Positions 34,022 to 42,532 of a DNA stretch of 61,447 nucleotides are shown piece after piece (within the stretch, counting starts at the first letter, position 1; each line of letters opens with the position of its first letter). The stretch spans positions 1 to 61,447 of the forward strand of contig JAKSSK010000005.1 of NCBI GenBank assembly GCA_024403135.1. The letters run 5' to 3'. The notes beneath the pieces are model-generated. The model had not been told where the DNA came from and did not search any database. It saw only the letters and a program-made list of their open reading frames with translations. The position numbers were made by a program, and so were the translations under genes. This DNA comes from Clostridia bacterium (lineage in GTDB: Bacteria; Bacillota; Clostridia; Peptostreptococcales; Anaerovoracaceae).

Positions 34022-35084
34022 TTACCTTGCTAAGACCATTAAGCTTGATCCAATCCTAGGAAACATATACTGCGTAGGACAGATTTCAGATTTAAAGTAT
34101 CACTCCAGCGGTCACATATATTTCTCCGCCATGGATGATCAAAGCAAGATCCGCTGCATGATACCATACTCATACGCTCAGTATCTAGAGTTTAAACTGG
34201 AGGAAGGGCAGGAAGTACTGCTTACAGGATATATAGATATATATAAAAAAGGCGGATCATACAGCCTAATAGTTAAGGATGTTGAGGTAAAGGGACTTGG
34301 AAAGGCATCTTTAGAGTTTCAAATGCTTGTAGAAAAGCTAAAGAAGGAAGGCCTTTTCAATAAACACCGTCCAATACCCCAGTTTCCAAAGAGGGTTGGA
34401 ATAATAACATCTGAAACAGGTGCGGCTCTGCAAGACATTCTTAAGATAATTAAGAGTAGGAATAACTACGTAGATATATACATTTTCCCTTGTAAAGTGC
34501 AAGGGGAGGGCGCAAGCCAGGATATGGCGGAAAAGGTTAGATACGTAAACGACAATTTCATAGATATAGATACCTTGATTATCGGAAGAGGAGGAGGATC
34601 CGCTGAAGATCTAATACCTTTTAACGATGAGGGACTAGCGAGAGCCATATTTGCAAGTAAAATACCTGTAATATCTGCAGTAGGCCATGAGATAGACTTT
34701 ACAATTTCAGACTTTGTGGCAGATCTAAGGGCTGAAACACCAACTGCCGCAGCTCAAATTGCAGTGCCAGATATAGGTAAAATACGTGAAGAGATGGAAA
34801 ATCTAAGAGAAAGCCTAAGATATTCCATTGAAAAGAAGGTAGAGTACAATTCTTTACTAATAAATAATTATTGTCAACAACTTCATTTTACACTTTCAAA
34901 TCTAATTGATCAGATGAAGGTGAAGTTAGATGAGTCAAATCCATTTGAAATCCTAGATAAAGGCTATGCCGTTATGAGGGATTTAGATGGAAAAACTGTT
35001 ACATCCGTAGAAGATGCTAAGTTAGGAGAAAGTTACCAGATAATTCTAAAAGATGGTGACGTAAAGGTTAAGGTGATAGAGTAA
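33984..35084 (+). CDS. xseA: Exodeoxyribonuclease VII large subunit
   Basis: The catalytic subunit of the single-strand nuclease exo VII. The 366-residue protein begins with an OB-fold (ISQLNDYLAKTIKLD; GQISDLKYHSSGHIYFS near 40) and carries the catalytic GIITSETGAALQDI near 128, RGGGSAEDLIPFND near 198 and SAVGHEIDFTISDFVAD near 230. The coiled-coil part is shorter than in E. coli (456 aa). The ATG at 33984 has GGAGGAAAGGA upstream; it overlaps the TsaD-like gene by 38 nt. xseB starts at its last base. Confidence 0.95.
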   Translation: MARKPATISQLNDYLAKTIKLDPILGNIYCVGQISDLKYHSSGHIYFSAMDDQSKIRCMIPYSYAQYLEFKLEEGQEVLLTGYIDIYKKGGSYSLIVKDVEVKGLGKASLEFQMLVEKLKKEGLFNKHRPIPQFPKRVGIITSETGAALQDILKIIKSRNNYVDIYIFPCKVQGEGASQDMAEKVRYVNDNFIDIDTLIIGRGGGSAEDLIPFNDEGLARAIFASKIPVISAVGHEIDFTISDFVADLRAETPTAAAQIAVPDIGKIREEMENLRESLRYSIEKKVEYNSLLINNYCQQLHFTLSNLIDQMKVKLDESNPFEILDKGYAVMRDLDGKTVTSVEDAKLGESYQIILKDGDVKVKVIE

Positions 35085-35266
35085 TGGACACATTTGAAAA
35101 GGCATTAAAAGACCTAAAGGAATGCGTAGATAAGATTTCTCTAAAGGATAACTCCCTAGAGGAGTCAATTAAAGCGTATACAGAAGGAATTAAACACTAC
35201 GAAACTTGTAAAGAGATATTAGATAAGGCTAAACAGGAGATAATTATCGATGGAAAGGACATATGA
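35084..35266 (+). CDS. xseB: Exodeoxyribonuclease VII small subunit
   Basis: A 60-residue helical-hairpin subunit that pairs with XseA. The pattern FEKALKDLKECVDKI and LEESIKAYTEGIKHYETC is typical of the family. Start and stop codons overlap xseA by one base and ispA by 17. Confidence 0.94.
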   Translation: MDTFEKALKDLKECVDKISLKDNSLEESIKAYTEGIKHYETCKEILDKAKQEIIIDGKDI

Positions 35267-36137
35267 AGAATATAAAGAGATAGTGGATACACATATCCTA
35301 GACTATCTACCAAGCATTGATGAAAAGAGCATTACACTTTATGAGGCTATGAAGTATTCTCTTGAAGCAGGAGGAAAGAGGCTTAGACCAGTGCTACTTC
35401 TTGCAACCTGTGAATTTGCAGGAGGAGATGTATATAAGGCACTTCCTTATGCAATTGCTTTAGAATACATTCACACATATTCACTTATCCACGACGATCT
35501 ACCAGCTATGGATAATGACGACCTAAGAAGGGGAATCCCTACAAACCACAAGGTCTACGGCGATGCCATTGCAATACTTGCAGGGGATGGTCTTCTAAAT
35601 ACGGCTTCAGAAATCATGGATAAGGATATGTTCATGTACTTCGATAACATGGAAAGCCTTCAGAGAAGAATCAATGCAGCCTACGTAATCACAAAGAACG
35701 CAGGATGCCAAGGCATGGTTTCTGGCCAGGTTTCAGACATACAGTCTGAAAACAAGAAGTGCTCTGAATCCATGCTTAGATACATACATAGTAATAAGAC
35801 CGGGGCCTTGATACTTGCTGCAGTTCAAGCAGGGCTTTACCTTGCAGGTGCAGATATGGATACATTTACATCCTTTTCCATCTATGCACAAAACCTAGGA
35901 CTAGCTTTCCAAATTCACGATGACATCATCGACGTAACTAAGAGTACAGATGAGCTGGGAAAGCCAGCAGGTTCAGATAAGGAAGCAGGAAAGTCAACAT
36001 ACGTTTCAATGTATGGACTAGAAAAGGCTAATGAGCTTTTAGATAAAGCAATTAAGGACGCTAAGATGTCCATAGAACACTACTACGATAACGCAGAATT
36101 CTTTACCCAGCTAGTAGATATTATGGCAAGGAGTTAA
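35250..36137 (+). CDS. ispA: Farnesyl/geranyl diphosphate synthase
   Basis: A 295-residue short-chain trans-prenyltransferase making the C15 precursor of undecaprenyl phosphate. The first Asp-rich motif is DDLPAMDND near 83, the second HDDIID near 225, with GGKRLRP near 43. The dxs gene follows, so early and middle isoprenoid steps are linked. It overlaps xseB by 17 nt; its end carries the dxs ribosome binding site. Confidence 0.95.
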   Translation: MERTYEEYKEIVDTHILDYLPSIDEKSITLYEAMKYSLEAGGKRLRPVLLLATCEFAGGDVYKALPYAIALEYIHTYSLIHDDLPAMDNDDLRRGIPTNHKVYGDAIAILAGDGLLNTASEIMDKDMFMYFDNMESLQRRINAAYVITKNAGCQGMVSGQVSDIQSENKKCSESMLRYIHSNKTGALILAAVQAGLYLAGADMDTFTSFSIYAQNLGLAFQIHDDIIDVTKSTDELGKPAGSDKEAGKSTYVSMYGLEKANELLDKAIKDAKMSIEHYYDNAEFFTQLVDIMARS

Positions 36138-36138
36138 A

Positions 36139-37926
36139 ATGAATTTCGATCAATATATTTTTCCAAGAGATATTAAATACATGTCTGAAAAGGATCTAAA
36201 TGACCTGGCCAAGGATATTAGAACCTTCCTGGTTGAAAAGGTATCTAAGACAGGAGGCCACCTGGCTTCAAACCTTGGTGTTGTAGAGATAACAATCGCT
36301 CTTCACAGGGTCTTCGATAGCCCAAGGGATAGGTTTGTATTTGACGTGGGCCATCAGTCCTACGTTCACAAGATTCTTACAGGAAGAGCAGATAAGTTCG
36401 ATACCCTAAGACAGTTTGAAGGTCTTTCGGGTTTTCCAAAGGCAAAGGAAAGCAAACACGATGCCTTCGATACAGGTCATAGCTCAACATCCCTAAGTGC
36501 AGCTTTTGGTATAGCTAAGGCTAGAGATATTAAGGGCGAGGATAATCAGGTTATAGCCGTTATAGGTGATGGTGCTTTAACAGGAGGAATGGCCTACGAA
36601 GCACTAAACAATATAGGTTCATCAAAGACCAATATGATAGTAATCCTAAACGATAACGGCATGAGTATTTCAAAGAATACTGGCTCAGTATCTAAGCACC
36701 TAGTGAACCTTAGAACTTCAGACTCATACCTTGCTTCAAAGACATTCTTTAAGAAGGTTCAAAAGTCAGGTGGAGTAGGTAGGGCAATAGCAGGCTCCAT
36801 GAAGAGCATCAGGGATAACCTGAAGTACTCCATGATCGAGGACGGAGGAGTTCTATTCGAAGAACTTGGCTTTACATATTTAGGACCTGTTGATGGCCAC
36901 AATATTAAGGAACTCATTACAGTGCTTGAAAAGGCAAAGAGACTTAAAGAACCTGTAGTAATTCACGCAATCACAGTTAAGGGTAAAGGTTATCCTTTTG
37001 CAGAGATACAGCCTAACAAGTTCCACGGTATAGGACCATTTGACGTATCCACAGGAGAAGTTCTTAAGAAGTCTGGCATTTCCTATTCCAAGGTTATGGG
37101 AGATTATGCTCTTAAACTTGCAGATAAGGATGATAGCATCGTTGCAATTACAGCAGCTATGGGAGATGCTACAGGTCTAGGAGATTTTGCAAAGAAATAC
37201 CCTAAGCGTTTCTTCGATGTAGGAATTGCTGAAGAGCACGCTGTTACCTTTGCTGCAGGCCTTGCAAAGAACGGAATGAAGCCGCTAGTTGCAATATATT
37301 CCTCATTCCTTCAGAGGGCATATGATCAGATAATGATTGACGTATGCATGCAAAACCTTCCAGTTGTATTTGCAATAGATAGGGCAGGATGCGTAGGAGC
37401 AGACGGCGAGACTCATCACGGAATCTTTGATTTATCCTACTTAGATACAATTCCTAATTTAACGGTGCTTGCTCCAAAGGATAAGAAGCAGCTAGAGGAG
37501 GCTATGGAATATGCATTTAGCCTAGGCACTCCAGTTGCCATAAGATATCCTAGAGGAGAAGCGGATTTAAGCGAAGAATATTACACTCCATTTACTGGAG
37601 AAAACATTACATATTCCATCGCTAAAGGAGATAAGGAAAGCATCCTAATTAGAGCGGTAGGAACCATGTTTAATAACGCAGTATCCGCTGCTAAGATACT
37701 AGGTGAAAAGGGATACACCGTAGATGTTGAAAACACTCTAATGCACCAAAAAGAAAACAACACTAAATACCATATTTGTGTTACAATTAAGGATGGTTTA
37801 GCTGATGACAATGATGTTATCGGCTGGCCAAAGGAATTTATCCAGCAGGGCAGCGTAGATCAGCTTATGGAAAAGTATGGTCTAGACCCAGTTAGCATTT
37901 CAGAAAGGATACTTGAAAGACTTTGA
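36139..37926 (+). CDS. dxs: 1-deoxy-D-xylulose-5-phosphate synthase
   Basis: A thiamine diphosphate enzyme joining pyruvate and glyceraldehyde 3-phosphate, the first step of the MEP isoprenoid pathway. The 595-residue protein has the catalytic HLASNLGVVE near 42, the TPP motif GDGALTGGMAYEALNN near 147, and DRAGCVGADGETHHG near 415. AAGGAG precedes the ATG at the ispA stop. Its TGA stop overlaps the tlyA TTG start. Confidence 0.97.
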   Translation: MNFDQYIFPRDIKYMSEKDLNDLAKDIRTFLVEKVSKTGGHLASNLGVVEITIALHRVFDSPRDRFVFDVGHQSYVHKILTGRADKFDTLRQFEGLSGFPKAKESKHDAFDTGHSSTSLSAAFGIAKARDIKGEDNQVIAVIGDGALTGGMAYEALNNIGSSKTNMIVILNDNGMSISKNTGSVSKHLVNLRTSDSYLASKTFFKKVQKSGGVGRAIAGSMKSIRDNLKYSMIEDGGVLFEELGFTYLGPVDGHNIKELITVLEKAKRLKEPVVIHAITVKGKGYPFAEIQPNKFHGIGPFDVSTGEVLKKSGISYSKVMGDYALKLADKDDSIVAITAAMGDATGLGDFAKKYPKRFFDVGIAEEHAVTFAAGLAKNGMKPLVAIYSSFLQRAYDQIMIDVCMQNLPVVFAIDRAGCVGADGETHHGIFDLSYLDTIPNLTVLAPKDKKQLEEAMEYAFSLGTPVAIRYPRGEADLSEEYYTPFTGENITYSIAKGDKESILIRAVGTMFNNAVSAAKILGEKGYTVDVENTLMHQKENNTKYHICVTIKDGLADDNDVIGWPKEFIQQGSVDQLMEKYGLDPVSISERILERL

Positions 37927-38714
37927 AAGAAAGGCTAGACACACTATTAGTTAAAAAGGGACTTTTCCCATCTAGAGAAAAGGCAAAGGCCTCAATCATG
38001 GCTGGCGTTGTATTCGTAGATGGCGAAAGGAGCGATAAAGCAGGTAATATGGTAGATGAAAATGCTGAAATCTTCGTCAAGGAAAAAGCCTGTCCTTACG
38101 TAAGCAGGGGCGGACTTAAACTTGAAAAGTCCATGTCACATTTTGACCTATCCATGGAAGGAAAGACCTGCATGGACATCGGCGCATCTACAGGCGGCTT
38201 TACAGACTGCATGCTGAAAAACGGTGCAGTTAAGGTCTATGCAGTAGATGTTGGCTACGGCCAGCTAGACTATTCCCTTAGAATTGATGATAGAGTCATC
38301 AACATGGAAAAGTGCAACATCCGCTACCTTGAAACGGATAAGGTTGAGCCAATAGACTTTATCTCCATCGACGTATCCTTCATATCCCTAAAACTTGTAT
38401 TTCCAGTAGCAACAAAACTTCTAAAGGAAGACGGCAAGCTGGTATGCCTTATCAAGCCTCAGTTTGAAGCAGGCAGAGAGCAGGTAGGAAAGAAGGGCAT
38501 AGTAAGAGATGAAAAGGTTCACCTAGAGGTAATTGAAAATGTAATCGGTTACGCTTTAGACAATGAACTTTATCCTACAGGACTTACTTATTCACCTGTA
38601 ACAGGGGCTAAGGGAAACATAGAGTATCTGCTTTGTCTATCCAAGGATAAGGAAGATGAAAGGGAAGTAGATCCTCATTCAATAGTTACTGACTCTCACA
38701 AAGAGTTGATATAA
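37923..38714 (+). CDS. tlyA: TlyA family rRNA methyltransferase
   Basis: A 263-residue fusion of an S4 RNA-binding domain (RLDTLLVKKGLFPSREKAKA near the start) and an FtsJ-like methyltransferase (DIGASTGGFTDCML near 82, and a KPQFE motif near 179). TlyA proteins 2'-O-methylate 16S/23S rRNA; the hemolysin name is historical. The start is a TTG overlapping the dxs stop as TTGA, behind AAAGGA. In other Clostridia nadK, argR, recN and spoIVB follow; here an aminotransferase does. Confidence 0.92.
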   Translation: MKERLDTLLVKKGLFPSREKAKASIMAGVVFVDGERSDKAGNMVDENAEIFVKEKACPYVSRGGLKLEKSMSHFDLSMEGKTCMDIGASTGGFTDCMLKNGAVKVYAVDVGYGQLDYSLRIDDRVINMEKCNIRYLETDKVEPIDFISIDVSFISLKLVFPVATKLLKEDGKLVCLIKPQFEAGREQVGKKGIVRDEKVHLEVIENVIGYALDNELYPTGLTYSPVTGAKGNIEYLLCLSKDKEDEREVDPHSIVTDSHKELI

Positions 38715-38751
38715 AACGTTTTATAAATTACTTTAAAAGGAGAGATGAATT

Positions 38752-39942
38752 ATGCAATTATCAGACAAAATTCAAGCAATGCAACTTTCACCAATTAGAA
38801 AGTTCGTGCCTTATGCTGATGCTGCAGCTGAAGCAGGAAAGAAGGTATACAAGCTTAACTTAGGACAACCAGATATCAAGACTCCTAAGGCTTTCTTCGA
38901 CGCTGTTAAGAACTTCGATCAAGAAGTTTTAGCATACGCAAACTCACAAGGCGAAAAGCAACTACTAGTAGCTCTTCAAGGTTACTACAAGAGAATCGGC
39001 CTAGATTTCGACCTAGCTGATCTACTAATCACTAACGGTGGTTCAGAAGCTATCAACATGTTAATGACTGCTATCTTAAACCCTGGCGATGAAGTTATCA
39101 TGGCTGAACCATTCTATACAAACTACAAGTCATTCGTTGGCCAAGCTGGCGGTGAATTAGTAGCTATCCCTACAACTGCAGAAGATGGATATCAATATGC
39201 AGTTAAGGAAAAGATTGAAGGCGTTATTACAGATAAGACTAGAGCAATCGCTATCATCAACCCTGGTAACCCAACTGGTAAGGTTTTAACTAGAGATGAA
39301 ATGAAGCTTATCGTAGATATCGCAATTAAGCACGACCTATACCTAATCTGTGACGAAGTTTACAGAGAATTCGTATATGACGGCAAGAAGATGGACACAT
39401 TCGGTTCATTCAAGGAAGCTGAACAAAACGTTATCATCGTTGACTCAGTTTCAAAGAGATTCTCAGCTTGCGGTGCTAGAATCGGTTCAATCGCATCAAA
39501 GAACAAAGAATTAATGCAAAATCTAATGAAGCTTTGCCAAGCTAGACTTTGCTGTCCAACTTTAGACCAAGTTGGAGCTGCTGCTCTTTACGAATTAGAT
39601 CCTGATTACTTCACTGAAATCAAGGCTGAATATGAACACAGAAGAAACGTTGCTGTAGAAGCACTTAAGACTATTGACGGAATCAAGTACGGAGTACCTG
39701 AAGGCGCATTCTACATCACTTGCCAACTTCCAGTAGACAACGCAGAAGACTTCCTAGTATGGATGTTAACTGAATTCGAATACAATGGCGCAACTTGCAT
39801 GTTCGCTCCTGCAGGCGGATTCTATGGAACTAAGGGCGTTGGTCAATCAGATATCAGAATCGCTTACGTTCTAAATGCAGACGACTTAAAGGCTGCTATC
39901 GAATGCGTAAGAGAAGGTATCAAGGCTTACAACGCTAGATAA
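38752..39942 (+). CDS. PLP-dependent class I aminotransferase
   Basis: A 396-residue fold-type I aminotransferase of the aspartate aminotransferase family. GQPDIKTP near 38, GGSEAINML near 99, INPGNPTGKVL near 173, CDEVYREFVY near 203 and the PLP lysine in SVSKRFSACGARIG near 237 are visible. The exact amino acid is not certain; aspartate/alanine-type specificity is likely. An AAGGAG site lies before the ATG. Glutamine is written only as CAA and codon choice resembles efp and yebC, unlike the mutS gene next door, which suggests very high expression, perhaps in amino-acid fermentation (inference). Confidence 0.93.
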   Translation: MQLSDKIQAMQLSPIRKFVPYADAAAEAGKKVYKLNLGQPDIKTPKAFFDAVKNFDQEVLAYANSQGEKQLLVALQGYYKRIGLDFDLADLLITNGGSEAINMLMTAILNPGDEVIMAEPFYTNYKSFVGQAGGELVAIPTTAEDGYQYAVKEKIEGVITDKTRAIAIINPGNPTGKVLTRDEMKLIVDIAIKHDLYLICDEVYREFVYDGKKMDTFGSFKEAEQNVIIVDSVSKRFSACGARIGSIASKNKELMQNLMKLCQARLCCPTLDQVGAAALYELDPDYFTEIKAEYEHRRNVAVEALKTIDGIKYGVPEGAFYITCQLPVDNAEDFLVWMLTEFEYNGATCMFAPAGGFYGTKGVGQSDIRIAYVLNADDLKAAIECVREGIKAYNAR

Positions 39943-39957
39943 TTAAGGAGAACAAAG

Positions 39958-42510
39958 ATGAAGTTATCACCAATGATGGAACAATATATGGATATCAAGG
40001 ATAAGTATAAGGACTGTATATTATTCTTTAGACTTGGTGACTTCTACGAGATGTTCTACGAAGATGCCAAGCTTTGCAGTAAGAAGCTTGAGCTAACTTT
40101 AACAGGTAAAAACTGCGGACAAGAAGAAAGGGCTCCAATGTGTGGAGTTCCTTTCCATGCCGCAGATACCTACATCGCCAAGCTTGTAGAAATGGGATAC
40201 AAGGTGGCAATATGCGAGCAGGTGGAAGATCCACAGGCTGCAAAAGGCATAGTAAAGAGGGAAGTAATAAAGATCGTTACACCAGGAACCGTTACATCCA
40301 GCGCTATGCTAAATGAAAAAGAAAACAACTATTTGGCATCCGTATATTTCAAAGAAGAGGGGATGTCAATTTCATATTGCGATATTTCAACAGGTGAACT
40401 TCTAGTTACAGAGGAAACCCATGGTGATCTTTACCAGGTTCTTTTAAACGAGCTAGTAAAGATTAAACCAAAGGAAATATTGATAAACGATGATTGCTTA
40501 CATCTAATAGACCAGGGAGAAATCACTGGTTTAACGGAAAGCTTCATCAATTTTACCAGTGCATCAGTTTACACAGAAAAAGCTGCCTTAGAGCTAATTA
40601 AGGCCCAATTCGACTGCATTCCGCTTATGGATATGCCTTTAGCAGTTCTTTCTTTAGGTGCGCTTTTTTCATATCTACTTGAAACTCAAAAGCAAACATT
40701 AGGAAACATCACTCAGGTAGAGATTTATCAGATTGGAAATCACATGTCTCTAGATAAGGCTACACTTCGTAACCTTGAAATCACAGAGACTTTATACGAT
40801 AAAAAGGTTCAAGGTTCACTTCTAGGAATCTTAGATAAGACCCATACAGCAATGGGCTCTAGAAAGATGAAGAAGTGGCTGAGAGAACCACTAAATGACG
40901 TTGATCAGGTTAACGCAAGACTTGACGCAGTAGAGGAGCTGGTAGATCAGGTTATCGTTAGAAACAACATAAAGGAAGCCTTAAAGCAGATCTACGACTT
41001 CCAAAGGCTTACAGGTAGAATCGCTACAGGTAATGCCAATGCTAAAGATATGATAGCTCTTAGAAACTCCATTAGAGTTCTTCCTGAAATCAAGGAGTGT
41101 CTATCATACTTTAACGCACCTTATCTAAAGGATCTAAATATATTCACCTTAGATGAAGTGCTAGATTCAATTACAAGAGCCATAGTTGAAGATCCGCCAT
41201 TTACCATTAAAGAGGGTGGTATCATCAAGGAAGGCTTTTCAAAGGAACTAGATGACCTTAAGTTCTCCATCAAGGACGGTAAGGCCTGGATATCAAGCCT
41301 AGAAGCTACTGAAAAGGAGAGAACCGGAATCCAGCACCTTAAGGTAGGCTTTAACAAGGTCTTCGGCTACTATATCGAGGTATCCAATTCCAACGTGGAT
41401 ATGGTGCCTGAAGAGTACATCAGAAAGCAGACCCTGGTAGGAGGGGAAAGATACATCACTCCTGAACTTAAGGAGATGGAATCTCTGGTATTAAACGCTG
41501 AAACAAAGATCAATCAGCTAGAATACAACATATTCACAAAGCTTAGAGAGGACATTTCTAAGTTTATCAACCAGATACAGACCACATCAAATTCAATAGC
41601 AACACTGGACGTACTTACTTCCTTTGCTGAAGTATCATCTAGACTTGGATATGTAAAGCCAATAGTTCATGAAGGTGATGAGATTAAGATAGTTCAAGGT
41701 AAGCACCCTGTAATATCTGAAACACTTACTGACGGACAGTTCGTTTCTAACGACACATATATGAACGAAACTGACACAAGCATGCTACTTCTAACAGGCC
41801 CTAATATGGCGGGAAAGTCCACATACATGAGACAAATCGCCTTGATCGTTTTAATGGCTCAGGCAGGCTGTTTCGTGCCTTGTGAAGGGGCAAGCATAGG
41901 GGTAGTAGATAGAATCTTCACTAGAATTGGAGCTTCAGACAACCTATCTCAGGGACAGAGTACTTTCTTCGTTGAGATGAACGAGCTTTCATACATACTG
42001 AACTGCGCTACTGAAAAGAGCTTAGTTATCTTAGATGAAATAGGTAGGGGAACTAGCACCTACGATGGTCTATCCATCGCCTGGGCTGTGGTTGAGTACC
42101 TATGCAATGAAAATACTCACATTAGAACCCTGTTTGCTACTCACTACCACGAGCTTACTGCCTTAGAAGATGAGATTAAAGGTGTAAAGAATCTAAATGT
42201 AGACGTTTCAGAAGAAAACGGAAACGTGATATTCCTTCACAAGATAGTTGAAGGATCAGCATCTAGAAGCTACGGTATTCACGTTGCAAAGCTGGCAGGA
42301 GTACCTAAAGAGCTTTTAAACAATGCTCAAATTAAGCTAAATTCCCTTGAAAAGGGAGATTTATCCCTGCCAATAGCTGAAGAACAGATCAGTTTCTTCG
42401 CCCAGGAAGAAAACCCTGCAATTTCAAGGATTAGAGACTTAGACATCATGAATCTAAGCCCTATAGAAGCATTTAAAATTTTAGAAGAATTAAAAAGCTC
42501 ACTAAAATAG
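39958..42510 (+). CDS. mutS: DNA mismatch repair protein MutS
   Basis: The mismatch recognition ATPase. The 850-residue protein opens with the mismatch-binding domain including LGDFYEMFYEDA near 26 (FxE motif), and has the Walker A GPNMAGKSTYMRQ near 616, Walker B LVILDEIGRGTS near 690 and THYHE near 728. AAGGAG precedes the ATG. A terminator-like hairpin overlaps its stop codon, before mutL. Confidence 0.98.
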   Translation: MKLSPMMEQYMDIKDKYKDCILFFRLGDFYEMFYEDAKLCSKKLELTLTGKNCGQEERAPMCGVPFHAADTYIAKLVEMGYKVAICEQVEDPQAAKGIVKREVIKIVTPGTVTSSAMLNEKENNYLASVYFKEEGMSISYCDISTGELLVTEETHGDLYQVLLNELVKIKPKEILINDDCLHLIDQGEITGLTESFINFTSASVYTEKAALELIKAQFDCIPLMDMPLAVLSLGALFSYLLETQKQTLGNITQVEIYQIGNHMSLDKATLRNLEITETLYDKKVQGSLLGILDKTHTAMGSRKMKKWLREPLNDVDQVNARLDAVEELVDQVIVRNNIKEALKQIYDFQRLTGRIATGNANAKDMIALRNSIRVLPEIKECLSYFNAPYLKDLNIFTLDEVLDSITRAIVEDPPFTIKEGGIIKEGFSKELDDLKFSIKDGKAWISSLEATEKERTGIQHLKVGFNKVFGYYIEVSNSNVDMVPEEYIRKQTLVGGERYITPELKEMESLVLNAETKINQLEYNIFTKLREDISKFINQIQTTSNSIATLDVLTSFAEVSSRLGYVKPIVHEGDEIKIVQGKHPVISETLTDGQFVSNDTYMNETDTSMLLLTGPNMAGKSTYMRQIALIVLMAQAGCFVPCEGASIGVVDRIFTRIGASDNLSQGQSTFFVEMNELSYILNCATEKSLVILDEIGRGTSTYDGLSIAWAVVEYLCNENTHIRTLFATHYHELTALEDEIKGVKNLNVDVSEENGNVIFLHKIVEGSASRSYGIHVAKLAGVPKELLNNAQIKLNSLEKGDLSLPIAEEQISFFAQEENPAISRIRDLDIMNLSPIEAFKILEELKSSLK

Positions 42511-42520
42511 TGGGTTTTTT
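42498..42520 (+). terminator. Terminator-like hairpin between mutS and mutL
   Basis: CTCACTA (42498-42504) pairs with TAGTGGG (42508-42514), one G-U wobble, over AAA, followed by six Ts. It includes the mutS stop codon and probably reduces mutL transcription rather than ending it, since no new promoter is visible in the 12 bases left before mutL. Confidence 0.65.
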
Positions 42521-42532
42521 AAGAGGTATACC

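Noticed and set aside
38706..38734. Promoter for the aminotransferase (TTGATA and TACTTT)
   Set aside because: The -10 matches only three of six bases; the true promoter may be elsewhere in tlyA.
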